Shown piece after piece: positions 10,730 to 21,859 of a stretch of 64,000 nt of DNA. This stretch comes from Chloranthus sessilifolius (taxonomy: Eukaryota > Streptophyta > Magnoliopsida > Chloranthales > Chloranthaceae). The DNA lies in contig CM037586.1 in the NCBI GenBank assembly GCA_021018995.1, forward strand, positions 9,403,328-9,467,327, in the 5' to 3' direction. Made by a program: the position numbers and the translations under genes. Within the stretch, counting starts at the first letter, position 1. Each line of letters begins with the position of its first letter. The notes under the pieces are model-generated. The model did no database searches, was not told the DNA's origin, and worked only from the letters and a program-made list of their open reading frames with translations.

Positions 10730-13349
10730 CATGGGTCAAAATATCGGAAATTCGATACGTATCGTCCTGACCTCCAGGACGATACGTATCGGGTATCGTC
10801 CGATACATTCAATGTATCGGCGATACATTGAATGTATCGGTTTGATACATTCAAAAAAAAAAAAATCACAAAAAAATTTGAAAAAATACTAAAAAAATAT
10901 GAAAAATTATATTTATTTATTTTGTATTTATTTCAACTATTTTTGCTTTTATTTTTGACTTATTTGATGCATTATTTAGATGAATATATAAATTACATGC
11001 CTATTTTGTAACTTAACCCAAGTCACATGCCTATTTTGTGACTTATTTTTGACTTAAGATCACATTTTTTACTTAATGTAATAGATCTTCTAATATTATT
11101 TTTGATCAACTGATCACATGCCTATTTTATTAACAATATTTCATAATTTGATTGACGCAGCCACGCATAAACTAAATTACAATATATATTGACAAAAATA
11201 AATTATATATTGTCAAAATTAATAGCTATGTTGGTAAAAATAAATTTAATTGTATATGAAAAACTTACTTTAGAGCCACATTGAATTTCGTGGTGGTTCT
11301 TGGCCCTCATGATCATCATCGTCATCGGTGCGCGAGCTTTCCGGCCTTTGCCTATAATGTTGGCCATATTGATACCCATGATCATATGTGCCCCTTGAAA
11401 CTGAGGCTGTAGTAACGAATATGGCTCAGTGTAGTACGTAAAGGCCGGTCCTCCAAAAATCTGACCAACGAAGTCATATGGCACCGGGTAGGTTTGTTGT
11501 GGTTGGTAGTATGGGTTACTAGTTGCTGAATCTTCGGTATTTTGCACACTGAATTCCTCGAAGCTAAAAGTCATATAACCCATATCTGTATCATCTTGTG
11601 GACCTTGTGGTGGTGGTGGTGGTGTTTGATATGATTCCGACGCTCCTCTTCCTTCAACCCCTCCCATTATAAATGTAGGAGTGTTGAACTGTGTTAACGG
11701 TGTTGAGTCATCGTCCCATGCCGCCATATCTCTATAAGGATCAGAGGTACCAGCATCCTCCCCTTCACCACTAGTGCCAACGTCCCCTCCACTATCATGC
11801 CCTCCACCATCATCCTCACCACTCTCATCATCACTACCGGGTTGCGTTTCGTCATCAGATCCAACCACTAAATGACGATTCAATCTTTTTTGCCTCATTT
11901 GGTTGGGAAGCTTCTTGCTCGCTACTCTTCGGCATTATTGACCATTCGATTGCTCTCGATTTAAGACTGGCTCTTCTCTCTCTTCGATCCATTGATTCAA
12001 AGGGTCATCCTCCTCGAATATATAATCCAATTGGATGGGATCAAAATATTCACTGTCTGCAAGGTAGAATATGATAGATGAATTAGTATAATATGTAAGT
12101 AAGACTTCATATAATTGAGGATCTAAGACTTCATGTAATTGCTTACCACGGTTGGTCCTTTGTATATTCCTGACCCTTAATCGCATGTTGTAGTGGCAGT
12201 AGACTAACTTTTCCAATCGGTCCATAGTTAGTCTATTCCTTGTCTTAGTATGAATGAGAGAGAAAGTGCTCCAATTCCGCTCGCAGTTGGACGAGGAACA
12301 CGTTTGCGACAATACCCTCATTGCTACCCGCCTCAATATCGGACCATCACCTCCATAATGCATCCACCAATCAGCGGGTTTGTCGTGTTTAATTTGGGAT
12401 TGCGCCAACGGGGTCCCAAATGACCCATGTCTCTTGCGAAACATGTCAATCTATAAAGATGAAACACAGTAAGGCACATATCAATAAGTAGATGATAATA
12501 TCACATGACATTTGACTTATTAGTTATAAGGTATGATACTATGATTACTCACATCTCTTATGGCTTGACCTTGGTCTGCCAACTCAGGGAGCATTCTTTG
12601 AATTACATTCAGCAAACCGGTATACACTTCATCAGTGTCACTCAGCTCGAAGCGTCGCGTATACTGGAAGGTTGGATTCAAGTAGTGTGCTACACATCAA
12701 ATATGAGCAATTTCATCAGTATATGAAAATAATGAATAAATAAATAAAAATCACTACATAATTGTGTAACATGTTATACCTGCTGCATGCACAATCGGTG
12801 AAATTGTGCATCCCACCTCTTATCGATAATCGCCCAGTATCGTTTATATTTTGTAGGGCATTTGGTTTTTATAGCCAATTTTGCCTTATCCATTGACTCA
12901 TAAACGTACCTCATCGTTGGTTTCTCATCACCATCAACCAATCTCAACACTTACACCAACGGGGTAGTGAGCGATCGTGGTCGACATCATCCAAAAGCGT
13001 GTTGTAGATCAAATTGACAACTTGGTGCAAGATAGTCTCTTTGCTCGTGAGAGTCCTATTTCATGTTGATTTCATTCTTCTGACAATACCGTGCTTTTCA
13101 GCTCACGCCTATATCTAGCCAAACTCTGTAGGGCTAAGAACTGTGTTGCAAAACGTGTAATCGCAGGTCGGAGCAATTCATTGTTCGTGAAGGCTCTCAT
13201 TAAATTGACCGACATCCTTTGTTTATGCACGGTGTAGAAGTAATCGTTCTCCCCTTCTGAATAGTTGCCTGTGCCTTACTTCTCTTTCCTAAATCCTCAA
13301 GAATGAGGTCCATGCAATGAGCGGCACACGGGGTCCAGTATAGGTGACG

Positions 13350-13619
13350 TGTAATAGCCCGAAAAAAATTACGCTAAACTATGACCTCGGGATCCGTGCC
13401 CGATTGGTCACAAGTTTGACCAATCAGGAGATTAAGAGTTAGCATAGAATGTGATGAACGGGCGAGATGTGATGGTTTGAGTAAATATGTGGTGCGTGAT
13501 GTAAATGGGAAGTCACTTACACCTACTGCGGTGTATGTGCTCAACACACAAAGAGGGAGATAGATAAAAGGGTTTAATAGCCCTAAAAGTAAGGGTTTGA
13601 TGTTGTTGAAGGAGAGTAA

Positions 13620-13655
<36 letters not shown>

Positions 13656-16023
13656 AGAAAGGAGTTATTGCAACTGATTGGAGGGGGGATTCAAGCAATA
13701 AAAGCCGGATTCAACCCGATTTGGATCTGTTAGAGCCAAAGCTGGAAACCCTAGCCTTCCAACCATTTGATTTGAAATCAACTTGAGATCTATTCAAGGT
13801 AAAATTTTTGTAAATAAAATGCATAGATTATAGGGGTTAAGTTATGGTTGAATGTGGGTTAAATCATAGGATAATGGCTTAGAAAAATAGAGGAAAAAGT
13901 ATGGAAGAAGATTGGGAAGAACAGCTCGAAAGGGGCTGAATCTGACAATTTCGATTAATCGAAATTGGGTTTCGATTAATCGAAATTGGTCAGGAAGTTG
14001 AAAAGTCGAAGACGATTTGATTAATCGAATTGGAGTTCGATTAATCGACTTTGGATTCGATTAATCGATTTGGAGATCGATTAATCGATCGAGAACCTCG
14101 ATGGACCCAGGGGTTGGAGGAAATGACTTGAGGAAAAATCGACTAATCGAAATGGGATTTCGATTAATCGATTTTAGTTTTCGATTAATCGATTTGGGAT
14201 CGATTAATCAACTTGTGAAACTTCGAACTGAGGGTCGACTTTGCGAAAAGAAGAATTTGATTAATCGAAATTGGATTGATTAATCGAATGAAAACTTCAT
14301 TTATTGGCGAGGTCGACTTTGCGAAAAGAAGAATTTCGATTAATCGAAATTGGATTCGATTAATCGAATGAAAACTCGACTGTTCGAACTGAGGATCGAC
14401 TTTGCGAAAAGGAGAATTTCGATTAATCGAAATTGGATTCGATTAATCGAATGAAAGCTTCATTATTGACGAGGATCGACTTTGCGAAATAGAAATTTCG
14501 ATTAATGAAATTACTTGATTAATCGATATTGACCTTCGATTAATCGATTTTGGAATTCGATTAATCGACTGAGATAAATTATGTTGACTTTTGGGTTTGA
14601 CTTTAAGATTTTTGGAGGGTCTTATACCTTCTTTATAGCATCCTTTGTGATGTGTTTCACCTGTTATGTGGTACCATAGGTGGTACGTGTGGACTCGTGC
14701 ACAAGGAGCCACGTGGGACCTTGATGCATTGATCAAATGAAGACTTGAGGTAGGGAACACCTTGAACATGTACTTTATTTTACAAGAGCATGTATGTAGT
14801 GATATAGAATTCAATTCAAATGTTTATTTCTTAAGAAGATGTGAAAAGTGTGTGTGTGTGACATCCATAAGAGTAATCATGATGAGCCATCCCCAGGGGA
14901 TGAAGAAGTAAAGAGATAAGGGCATCAAGTGTGATGCAAGTAAATGGATACATCCCAGGGATGTATCCAAGGATTGAATCATGTTTGATAGGGCCTAACT
15001 GATATAAGATAGCACATTTACACGGTGAATAACTATATGTAAGGCACCGATATTTTTGTTATTTGAGGTTTGATAGGGCGTGGCGGGATATCCACTGACG
15101 ACACGGCGGGATATCCGTGGCCGATCTGGCCAAACCGTAGGGCGGTCAAGGAGGCTTATCCGGTACATAGTAAGCACACCCTGTGGGTGTTGATTGAGAC
15201 AAGTGAAACCCGCCACCAATCCCTGTGGAAAGGGGCTTGGTACTATTTGTATTCGGGGAATACGGTTAAAAGCTATCTATTTAGATGACGATGATGGGTA
15301 TCGCGTCGGGGCTCGATGCTATATTGCTCGGGGATTACTTAAGTTGAAAGTTTAAGTTTTGCTTTAGGCCTTTTCAGCATGATTCATGAGTAAATGAAAA
15401 CATATGTAATCAACAGTAAAACGAAATGCTTTCTAACTGTTTCATCTATTATTGCAAAGACACATCATGCATGGCATACCATGGTATATATGTGAGTCTT
15501 AATTTATATGTTCAACCGTGTTTGGTCCCTATGGAGCTTGGATGTAGCTCTCCCTATACACTATACGTCGCAGGTCCACTACTAGCAGTAGAGGGTTCAG
15601 AGACGCTGATCGTGAGTGGGACCTTCGGGCCGAAGAGTTGGAGCCACCTCCAGAGGACTTCTTCTAGAGAACTCCGTTGTGCCACTTTGAGAGATTTTAG
15701 AGAGAGTTTTGTACGGCTTGGTATGTCAAGCCTAAATTCTGTTTAAACCATGTATATATATAGAGTTGGGATCATTCTTTTGGGACGAACCATCCGTGAT
15801 GATTACTATCATCGATGGTTCGGATCGGTTCTCCACTCATGTAGAGGCATGAGGTTAGAACTGTCTTTTGGATAGTTAATTAATATAGATTTAAATTCCG
15901 CAATTTCGTTTATTATACTTTTGATGCTTGATATACCAGTGTTCCGTGCTTAGCTAAAGGGCACGGTCAAGATGATTGTGCTGATGGCACGGGTTTCGGG
16001 GTGTCGAAATCCGGGCTGTCACA
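13350..16023. mobile_element. Solo LTR of a Tekay-type Gypsy element inserted in the hAT transposase
   Basis: The segment starts TGTAATAGCCCG and ends CGGGCTGTCACA, the termini typical of Tekay/Del chromovirus LTRs, and has the same five bases TGACG on each side (13345-13349 and 16024-16028). There is no internal coding region, so this is a solo LTR of 2,674 bp left by LTR-LTR recombination. It contains an (AG)n run at about 13625-13653 and a large palindrome array. The hAT protein frame reads straight across the two flanks. It is younger than the hAT insertion. Confidence 0.93.
13941..14580. repeat. Array of TCGATTAATCGA palindromes in the solo LTR
   Basis: About twenty copies of CGATTAATCG or near variants. 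Starts of 'gattaatcg' at 14019, 14039, 14059 and 14079 are exactly 20 bp apart; others are 19-21 bp apart (13951/13972, 14162/14183). The array is partly a higher-order tandem repeat with the word 'tcgactttgcgaaaagaag'. Confidence 0.9.
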
Positions 16024-17159
16024 TGACGTCTCTTCGTCATTAGTTTTAATCCAGTGGCTTTGTAATTTACTGCATTATCTGTTACCACCTGCACAACCCG
16101 CTGCTCTCCAACCTCTTGAACTACCATATCCATTAGTTTAAAGAGGTAGTCAGCAGTCTTTACATGTCTAGAAGCATCAACAGATTTCAAAAATACTGTC
16201 CCGACATCGCCGTAAACCAAAAAGTTGATCAAACTCTTTTTTGTGGGACCAGTCCATCCATCGCACATAATTGTGCAACCTCTCTCATCCCATACATCCT
16301 CAAAGCTTTTTACATAGGCAGTTATCTCATCGTACTCATCTGTTAGTAAGGGCCGAGATATCTCGTATGGAGAAGGCTTTTTAACTCCTGGACCAACTTC
16401 TGCACTTTGTATCAATCATGCTTTTGAAGTACGGCGACTCTGCTACTTGGCTCGGAATGTGGTTGTATATAAAAAACTTGGCAATGGATTTTCCAAGCTT
16501 CTTCCCCATTTTTGTAAGTGAGATTGCACTCAATTTGGTTTGTTTGGAGCTTTCAGTGCGTACATGAATGGATCCATAGGGGCTGTAGTACGGCCTCTAG
16601 TAGACGGCCTATAATCCCTCCCGGATGCTGACCTACGCAACCCGACAGTCTGCTCAACATCCTCATCATCCTCAACAACATGTGGCCTATGACTAGATCC
16701 ACCACCGGTAGCAGGCATGGATGGGCCCCTCAACCTGGACCGAAACCGATAATCGGCTTCTTCCTGATCTCGCCGCTGTTGTTCTGCTCTGGCACTTTCT
16801 CTCATAGCTCTCGCTATCTGCTCATCCTCATCATCCTCAGGTGCAGCTGATGTAAACTCTGGATCTGGCCTCCTGATTCTCTCATACATTTCCCTATCAT
16901 GATCGGCTTAAGCTTTTTTCTTTCCCTTTGCTGCTTGTAAACTAGCTCTGATATTTTTTTTTACTTCTCTGGGTACACTGGGACACCCTCTTGTCTCTCC
17001 CTTTACGTGAGCCAGATGCTCCTTTAACCGTGTGATACCTCCTCCCAGCAGTTTTTTTCCACAAAGCTTACATTGTATCTGGAATCTATTACCATCTATT
17101 GTTGTATCGTATTGCCACGTTGGATCTGTCGATCGTACCATATTTATTTATTTCACCTG

Positions 17160-17390
17160 CATGAATGAGCAAACGATTGATATTATTATAATTTATGAAT
17201 ATTTATTTGATATTATTATAATTTATGAATATTTATTTGATATTATTATAATTTATGAATATTTATTTGATATTATTATAATCTATGAATATTTATTTGA
17301 TATTATTTTAATTTTTGAATATTTATTTGATATTATTATAATTTTTGAATATTTATTTAAAATTTATTTCATATTATTCTAATATTTTAT
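17160..17390. repeat. ~36-bp AT-rich tandem repeat in the hAT leader
   Basis: Six to seven units built on 'atttatttgatattattata' plus 'atttatgaat', lying just upstream of the transposase start on the minus strand. The open frame across it is only the translated repeat. Confidence 0.85.
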
Positions 17391-17394
17391 GGGA

Positions 17395-17690
17395 CATATC
17401 CCATAATATTAATTATTTTAATTATATGTGACGATCATATATAATCAATATGGGTCACATATAATTAAATTTATTATTAAAATTAATATGGGTCACATAT
17501 AATTTAATATGTGACCCATAAATTTAATTATATGTGACCCATATTAATTTTAAGTTTAAATTATATGTGACCCATATTGACCCCATTATTTTATTAATTA
17601 TATGTGACCCATATGATATGTGACCCATATTGATTGCATGTGACCCATAATTATAATTATTTATATTATTTTTGACCCATAATTTTAATT
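17395..17690. repeat. 'tatgtgacccatat' repeat cluster in the hAT leader
   Basis: The word 'atatgtgacccata' or its inverse 'tatgggtcacatata' recurs about eight times in both orientations, which gives local inverted repeats. Confidence 0.8.
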
Positions 17691-17727
17691 AATTTAAATA
17701 TTTTAAATTATTTTTTATCCATTAAAT

Positions 17728-18090
17728 ATGGTAGATCTACCAAATTTATGGCTACATCTATCCTTATATAAGGTAGATCTACACTTAAATAAGGTAGATC
17801 TATACTTATATAAAGTAGATCTACACTTATATAAGGTAGATCTACCCTTAAATAAGGTAGATTTACACTTAAATAAGGTAGATCTACACTTATATAAGGT
17901 AGATCTACCCTTAAATAAGGTACATCTACCCTTAAATAAGATAGATCTACACTTATATAAGGTACATCTGTACTTAAATAAGGTAGATCTACACTTATAT
18001 AAGGTAGATTTATACTTAAATAAGGTAGATCTACACTTATATAAGGTAGATCTATACTTATATAAGGTAGATCTACCTTATTTTAGTATT
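17728..18090. repeat. ~20-bp tandem array with a BglII-like core in the hAT leader
   Basis: Around seventeen units of 'aaggtagatctacacttata' type. The array probably lies inside a 5'UTR intron of the transposase gene: a donor-like GTACGT on the minus strand at about 18127 and an acceptor-like 'tcatgcag' at about 17158 bracket all three arrays. Confidence 0.88.
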
Positions 18091-18567
18091 TAAAATAAAA
18101 TAAAATGATGGTAAAACGATAAACACGTACCTTCTACATTGATCTCGTGATTTTTTTTACGATTCGGCGGCGATTTAGGGTGCAAATAACCCAAAAATGA
18201 GAGAGGAAGAAGAAGGAAGAAGAGAGGAAGAAGAAAGGAGGAGGAAAATGGGGAAAAAAATGGGAAACCCGACCCTTTAGTCGGTCAAAGGGTGGGACCC
18301 ACGATAATTTGAAACTTTTTTTTTATTTATTTTTATCCAAATTATCGGACTATAATTTGAAATTATCGTCCGATAATTTGATATTATCGTCCGATACGGA
18401 CGATATTTTGCCCGTATCGAACGATAATTTACTTATTTTATAGGTGGTACGATACATACCCTATGTATCGTACCGGTGACCTCCAAAACCGATACGTATC
18501 GTCCAATACGTATCGGTATCGGACGATATTTTGACCCATGGATGTGATTACGAGTATAGTTAAGACT

Positions 18568-19928
18568 TGATCGATTTTAAAGTGTACACTTTTAAGTGCA
18601 CAAGATTTATTGTAGCAAGCCAAGAATACGAGTATCGTACCCACAAGGAAGCGTACAATTCGATTAATTTTAGAAAAAAAAAAATAACCTAAGGAATTAC
18701 CAAAGGTGAGATTTGTTTGCTATGATTTACCACTACACAATGCAATAATAATAAAAAGTAAAATAAAGCTTATGCAAGGGAGAACTATGATAAATAAAAT
18801 AACGATAATGAGATAGTCAAGGATTCCACTAACCCTATATTTATAAATTTTCTACTAACAATCCACACAATTCTATGACAAATTATTTACCATCCTTTTA
18901 CTACAAGAAAAATGAATCGATAAAAATGTAATTATAGATCCGGCATGCAATATCCTAACACTATGACTCATTCAATCACGATATGAATTATGCGAAAGGT
19001 ATGACGTGTCACAAATGCGAAATCACAACAATAAAAATCAATTGTACGGCATCCTAGATCAGTCTACAAGATCGATCTAGGTGAAATAACTCTTTTATTG
19101 TTGCCAATAATCAAGATCGATGGCTATAAATAAGCATTCGATGATATACAATAAGCACAAACTAAAAGCCGTATGATTCAATAATTATAACAAGAATTGT
19201 AGGATTGAAAATAAATTAGTTACTCATCTAGGGGTCATTTCCTCCTTAAACGAGAGTTTTAAGCCATCACAAAAATGCTCTTTTATTTATCACCCGTTTG
19301 ATCTTTTATTAGAAAAGATCAAAACCTTACAAAGCTTTTTTTTTCTAATTACAAACTACCACTAAAAATATGAAAGAAAACTTTGAAAAACCTTAAGAAA
19401 ATCTGCCAAAGAAAAAAATCTTCCGAACCCTAAACATAGCATTGTTTATATAGGGTGTGGATAAGAAAACTTCCATATAAGGATCAATCGATTGATTTTA
19501 GAAAATCAATCGATTGAATTCAAAAATCTGAATTTTGGTGGACTTATTCAAATTTGAAATCAATCGATTGATTTCTTAAAATCAATCGATTGAATTTTAA
19601 GTTCGAATAAGGGAGGGAAAAAGCTGTCATCAAACTCAATCGATTGATTTCTGAAACTTAATCGATTGATAATGACATGCGACATATTCAATTCTTGCAG
19701 CAATGTCTAGACCAATCAGTTCACTTCACGGATTTCATTGTTTTCATTGGCTCCATGGTCTAATGCTCCCACATAGCCTTATTTATGCTCAGTTGCACCC
19801 TTACAAGATCCAACGGTCATAAACTCCTGAAACCATTAAAACTACACATCAGTTGTTAAATTGCCTTTATCGGATAGCCAAATATTGGTATTAGAGTACG
19901 AAATATAGTCATATTTTGGCACAAATCA
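18568..19928 (-). repeat. Athila LTR (3' LTR of the minus-strand element)
   Basis: Plus-strand ends are TGATCGATTTTAAAG and GGCACAAATCA. A purine-rich tract (minus strand 'gtttgggagta') lies just beyond 19928, as expected next to a 3' LTR. Paired TCAATCGATTGA-type palindromes start at 19484/19506, 19560/19582 and 19636/19658, each pair 22 bp apart. Confidence 0.92.
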
Positions 19929-21859
19929 TACTCCCAAACCTACACTTTGCTAGTCCTCGAGCAAAGAGAATGAGAAATATGTCAGAAAAAAATAAACTAG
20001 CAACCTAAATAAATTAAGTGCCACTTTCGTAGGAAGCACAATTGCATTTAGTATCTGCAATAAGCCTTTAAACCCCTAGGTGATCCCTAGTGGAGGAGTT
20101 GTGTCTCCTGAAGGTTTACAGTGAAGATACCCACAAACTTTTAAAAGCAGTTTTCAAAACCATCCATAAAAGAGTTTTCAAAAATCGATTTATATAAGAT
20201 ATATACCTTTAAAATAAAAAACCAATCATCATTTCAGCATGCAAATGTTCATTCTCAAATATCGATGCTGTGATAATTCTATTGTTGCTTATTCCAATTA
20301 ATCCATGCTTCGATTCTTAGACCAATTTTTCATCTATGCCTAGAGTGTCGTGTGTGCATGTGCCAATGCTTAAATCATTCTATCGCTGGATTAATTCAAG
20401 CAAGGAATTGTTGGATCCTAAGTCTCAATTCAATCCTCACCTTAGGTAAACACTCACAACAAACTCGCTCCAATGACTGATTTACTTTTTCACTCACATG
20501 TAAGATGGAATTAGAATACGAATTAAAAGATCTCACATGATACAAGACATACAGTGCATCAATGGATTTTAAAAGTAATCTCATAAGGAATGATGTTTGT
20601 ATCCTAAACATTTTATACTAAGTACCATAGTCATTGCATCATCACTCTCCACAAGGCATTTACCAATTGAGATCGGATCACGAAGGTCTTTTCTAAGGTT
20701 GTAGTGGGGCTCGGGTGAAGGTTATAGAAGAAAGGAAAATTGGATTCAAATTTCTCTGAGAAACTAGAAAAAAAAATACATTTTATTTTTTATTTTCACT
20801 CTTTTTTCTTTTTCGAATTTTTCAGAACTTTTAAAAAAAATATATTTCTGCTTTATACTCCCTGCAAGCATTACTACCATGCCTCTCTACTTCCTCTCTT
20901 GTTGTCATCCCTCTTTCCTAATTTCTCAGAGATTAAAGGGTAAGGTTTTGCATTTTTCAAACTGGTGTGCGGTATGGTTAATATAGCTTAACAAGAAATA
21001 TTTAAGGCAAAAATTTTTAATAAGGCTCAAAATGGTGTAAAAAGGTAAATCAGTATAAGGTGGGGCATTTTAGGCACAAATGAGTCAGAGATGGCCTTTG
21101 ATCATTTCCATTCAAGATGGTAATGATATCTATTTGTCTTGAGTTTAAACACAATGAGTTTTAACACAACAATATAAAGCATACAAAATAAACAAACCAA
21201 GATAAAATGTATGAGATTTCAACATTTAATAACGAATTCCAAAGATACTCCGAATTTATTTAGCACTCATAAAGAATGAGAAAAAAGTTTTAAAACTTTT
21301 CGGGTTTAGTCTTTCTTAGGATCCTAGAATCTCAGATTTGAACTAATCTTTTGATTTTTGAACCTAAGCATGGCAAAGGTGCAAAATTTTTTCTAAGTAT
21401 ACAATTCAGACCAATCCTTAAGTGTTCACAATGGAGTTAATTATCATAAACAACAACAGTTTTACCATGACATGAATATTTAAAAATTAATATTTTCATG
21501 CATCAATGACTAAAGTTTGAAAACTACGCAAAAAAAAAACAGTGATTATTTATTTTTTATTTATTTATATATTTTTAACATGGTATTGAGGGTGCATATA
21601 AAATGTAGTTAAATGTATAATACAAAAATTAAAGATCATGAACCACATATTTGAGCACTCCACCCCCAAACCTAAGAGGAGCCATTGCACAGAATAATAA
21701 ACAATATAAAAAAAATAAGATGGCATTTAAATAATATAATACAAGCACATTAAATATAAAGAAACAACGATAAAAGTAAAACTAACTAAACTAATAAAGT
21801 ATAAACCTAAAACTTTTTTTTTTTTTAAACTTTTTCAAAATAAACAAACTAGGTTACCT
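19929..21859 (-). other. Non-coding 3' part of the Athila element
   Basis: It lies between the integrase end and the 3' LTR. A purine-rich tract (minus strand) is at about 19930-19940 and a second 'ccacccccaaacctaag' tract at about 21660-21680. There is no convincing coding region and no envelope-like frame. Confidence 0.6.

Larger units (their letters stand above)
11280..17141 (-). pseudogene. hAT transposase, broken, split by a solo LTR
   Basis: On the minus strand the gene starts at 17141 (MVRSTDPTWQYD), with a BED zinc finger (CKLCGKK ... HLAHVKGETRGC) at 16990-17090. A charged linker follows (16530-16889), then DUF659 (15954-16415: CTIMCDGWTGPTKKSLINF, VVTDNAVNYKATG). After the LTR insertion the frame resumes at 13349 with HLYWTPCAAHCMDLILEDL, continues through RPAITRFATQFLALQSL (13120-13190) and KRYWAIIDKRWDAQFH (12795-12845), and reaches the hAT dimerisation domain (11935-12444: SSSNCERNWSTFSLIHTKTR). 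An acidic, Gly/Asp-rich tail follows (11280-11898). Besides the insertion there are in-frame stops (for example after KGKKKA near 16905, and at 11935) and frame changes near 16530 and 16415, so it cannot make a full transposase. The gene probably has introns. Confidence 0.9.
10730..18540 (-). mobile_element. hAT DNA transposon, 7.8 kb, with perfect target duplication
   Basis: The ends are CATGGGTCAAAATATCG on the left and the inverse CGATATTTTGACCCATG on the right. The same eight bases, GATGTGAT, flank both ends (10722-10729 and 18541-18548); an 8-bp duplication is the hAT hallmark. Subterminal regions on both sides are rich in 'gatacgtatc' palindromes. The transposase gene lies on the minus strand (17141 down to about 11280). 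A Tekay-type solo LTR (13350-16023) has inserted in it. Without that insertion the element would be about 5.1 kb. Given the breaks in the transposase it could now move only if helped by another copy. Confidence 0.96.

Noticed and set aside
13513-13698. Frame with an SLSLSL run
   Set aside because: Comes from the (AG)n tract in the solo LTR.
17032-17382. Frame with repeated IIIIYEYLFD
   Set aside because: Translation of the 36-bp AT-rich array.
17728-18093. 121-codon frame with KVDLHLY repeats
   Set aside because: It is the translation of the 20-bp tandem array in the hAT leader, on the strand opposite to the transposase.
19929-21859. Envelope-like gene in the 3' part of the Athila element
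   Set aside because: No frame of useful length and no membrane or signal segment is visible.
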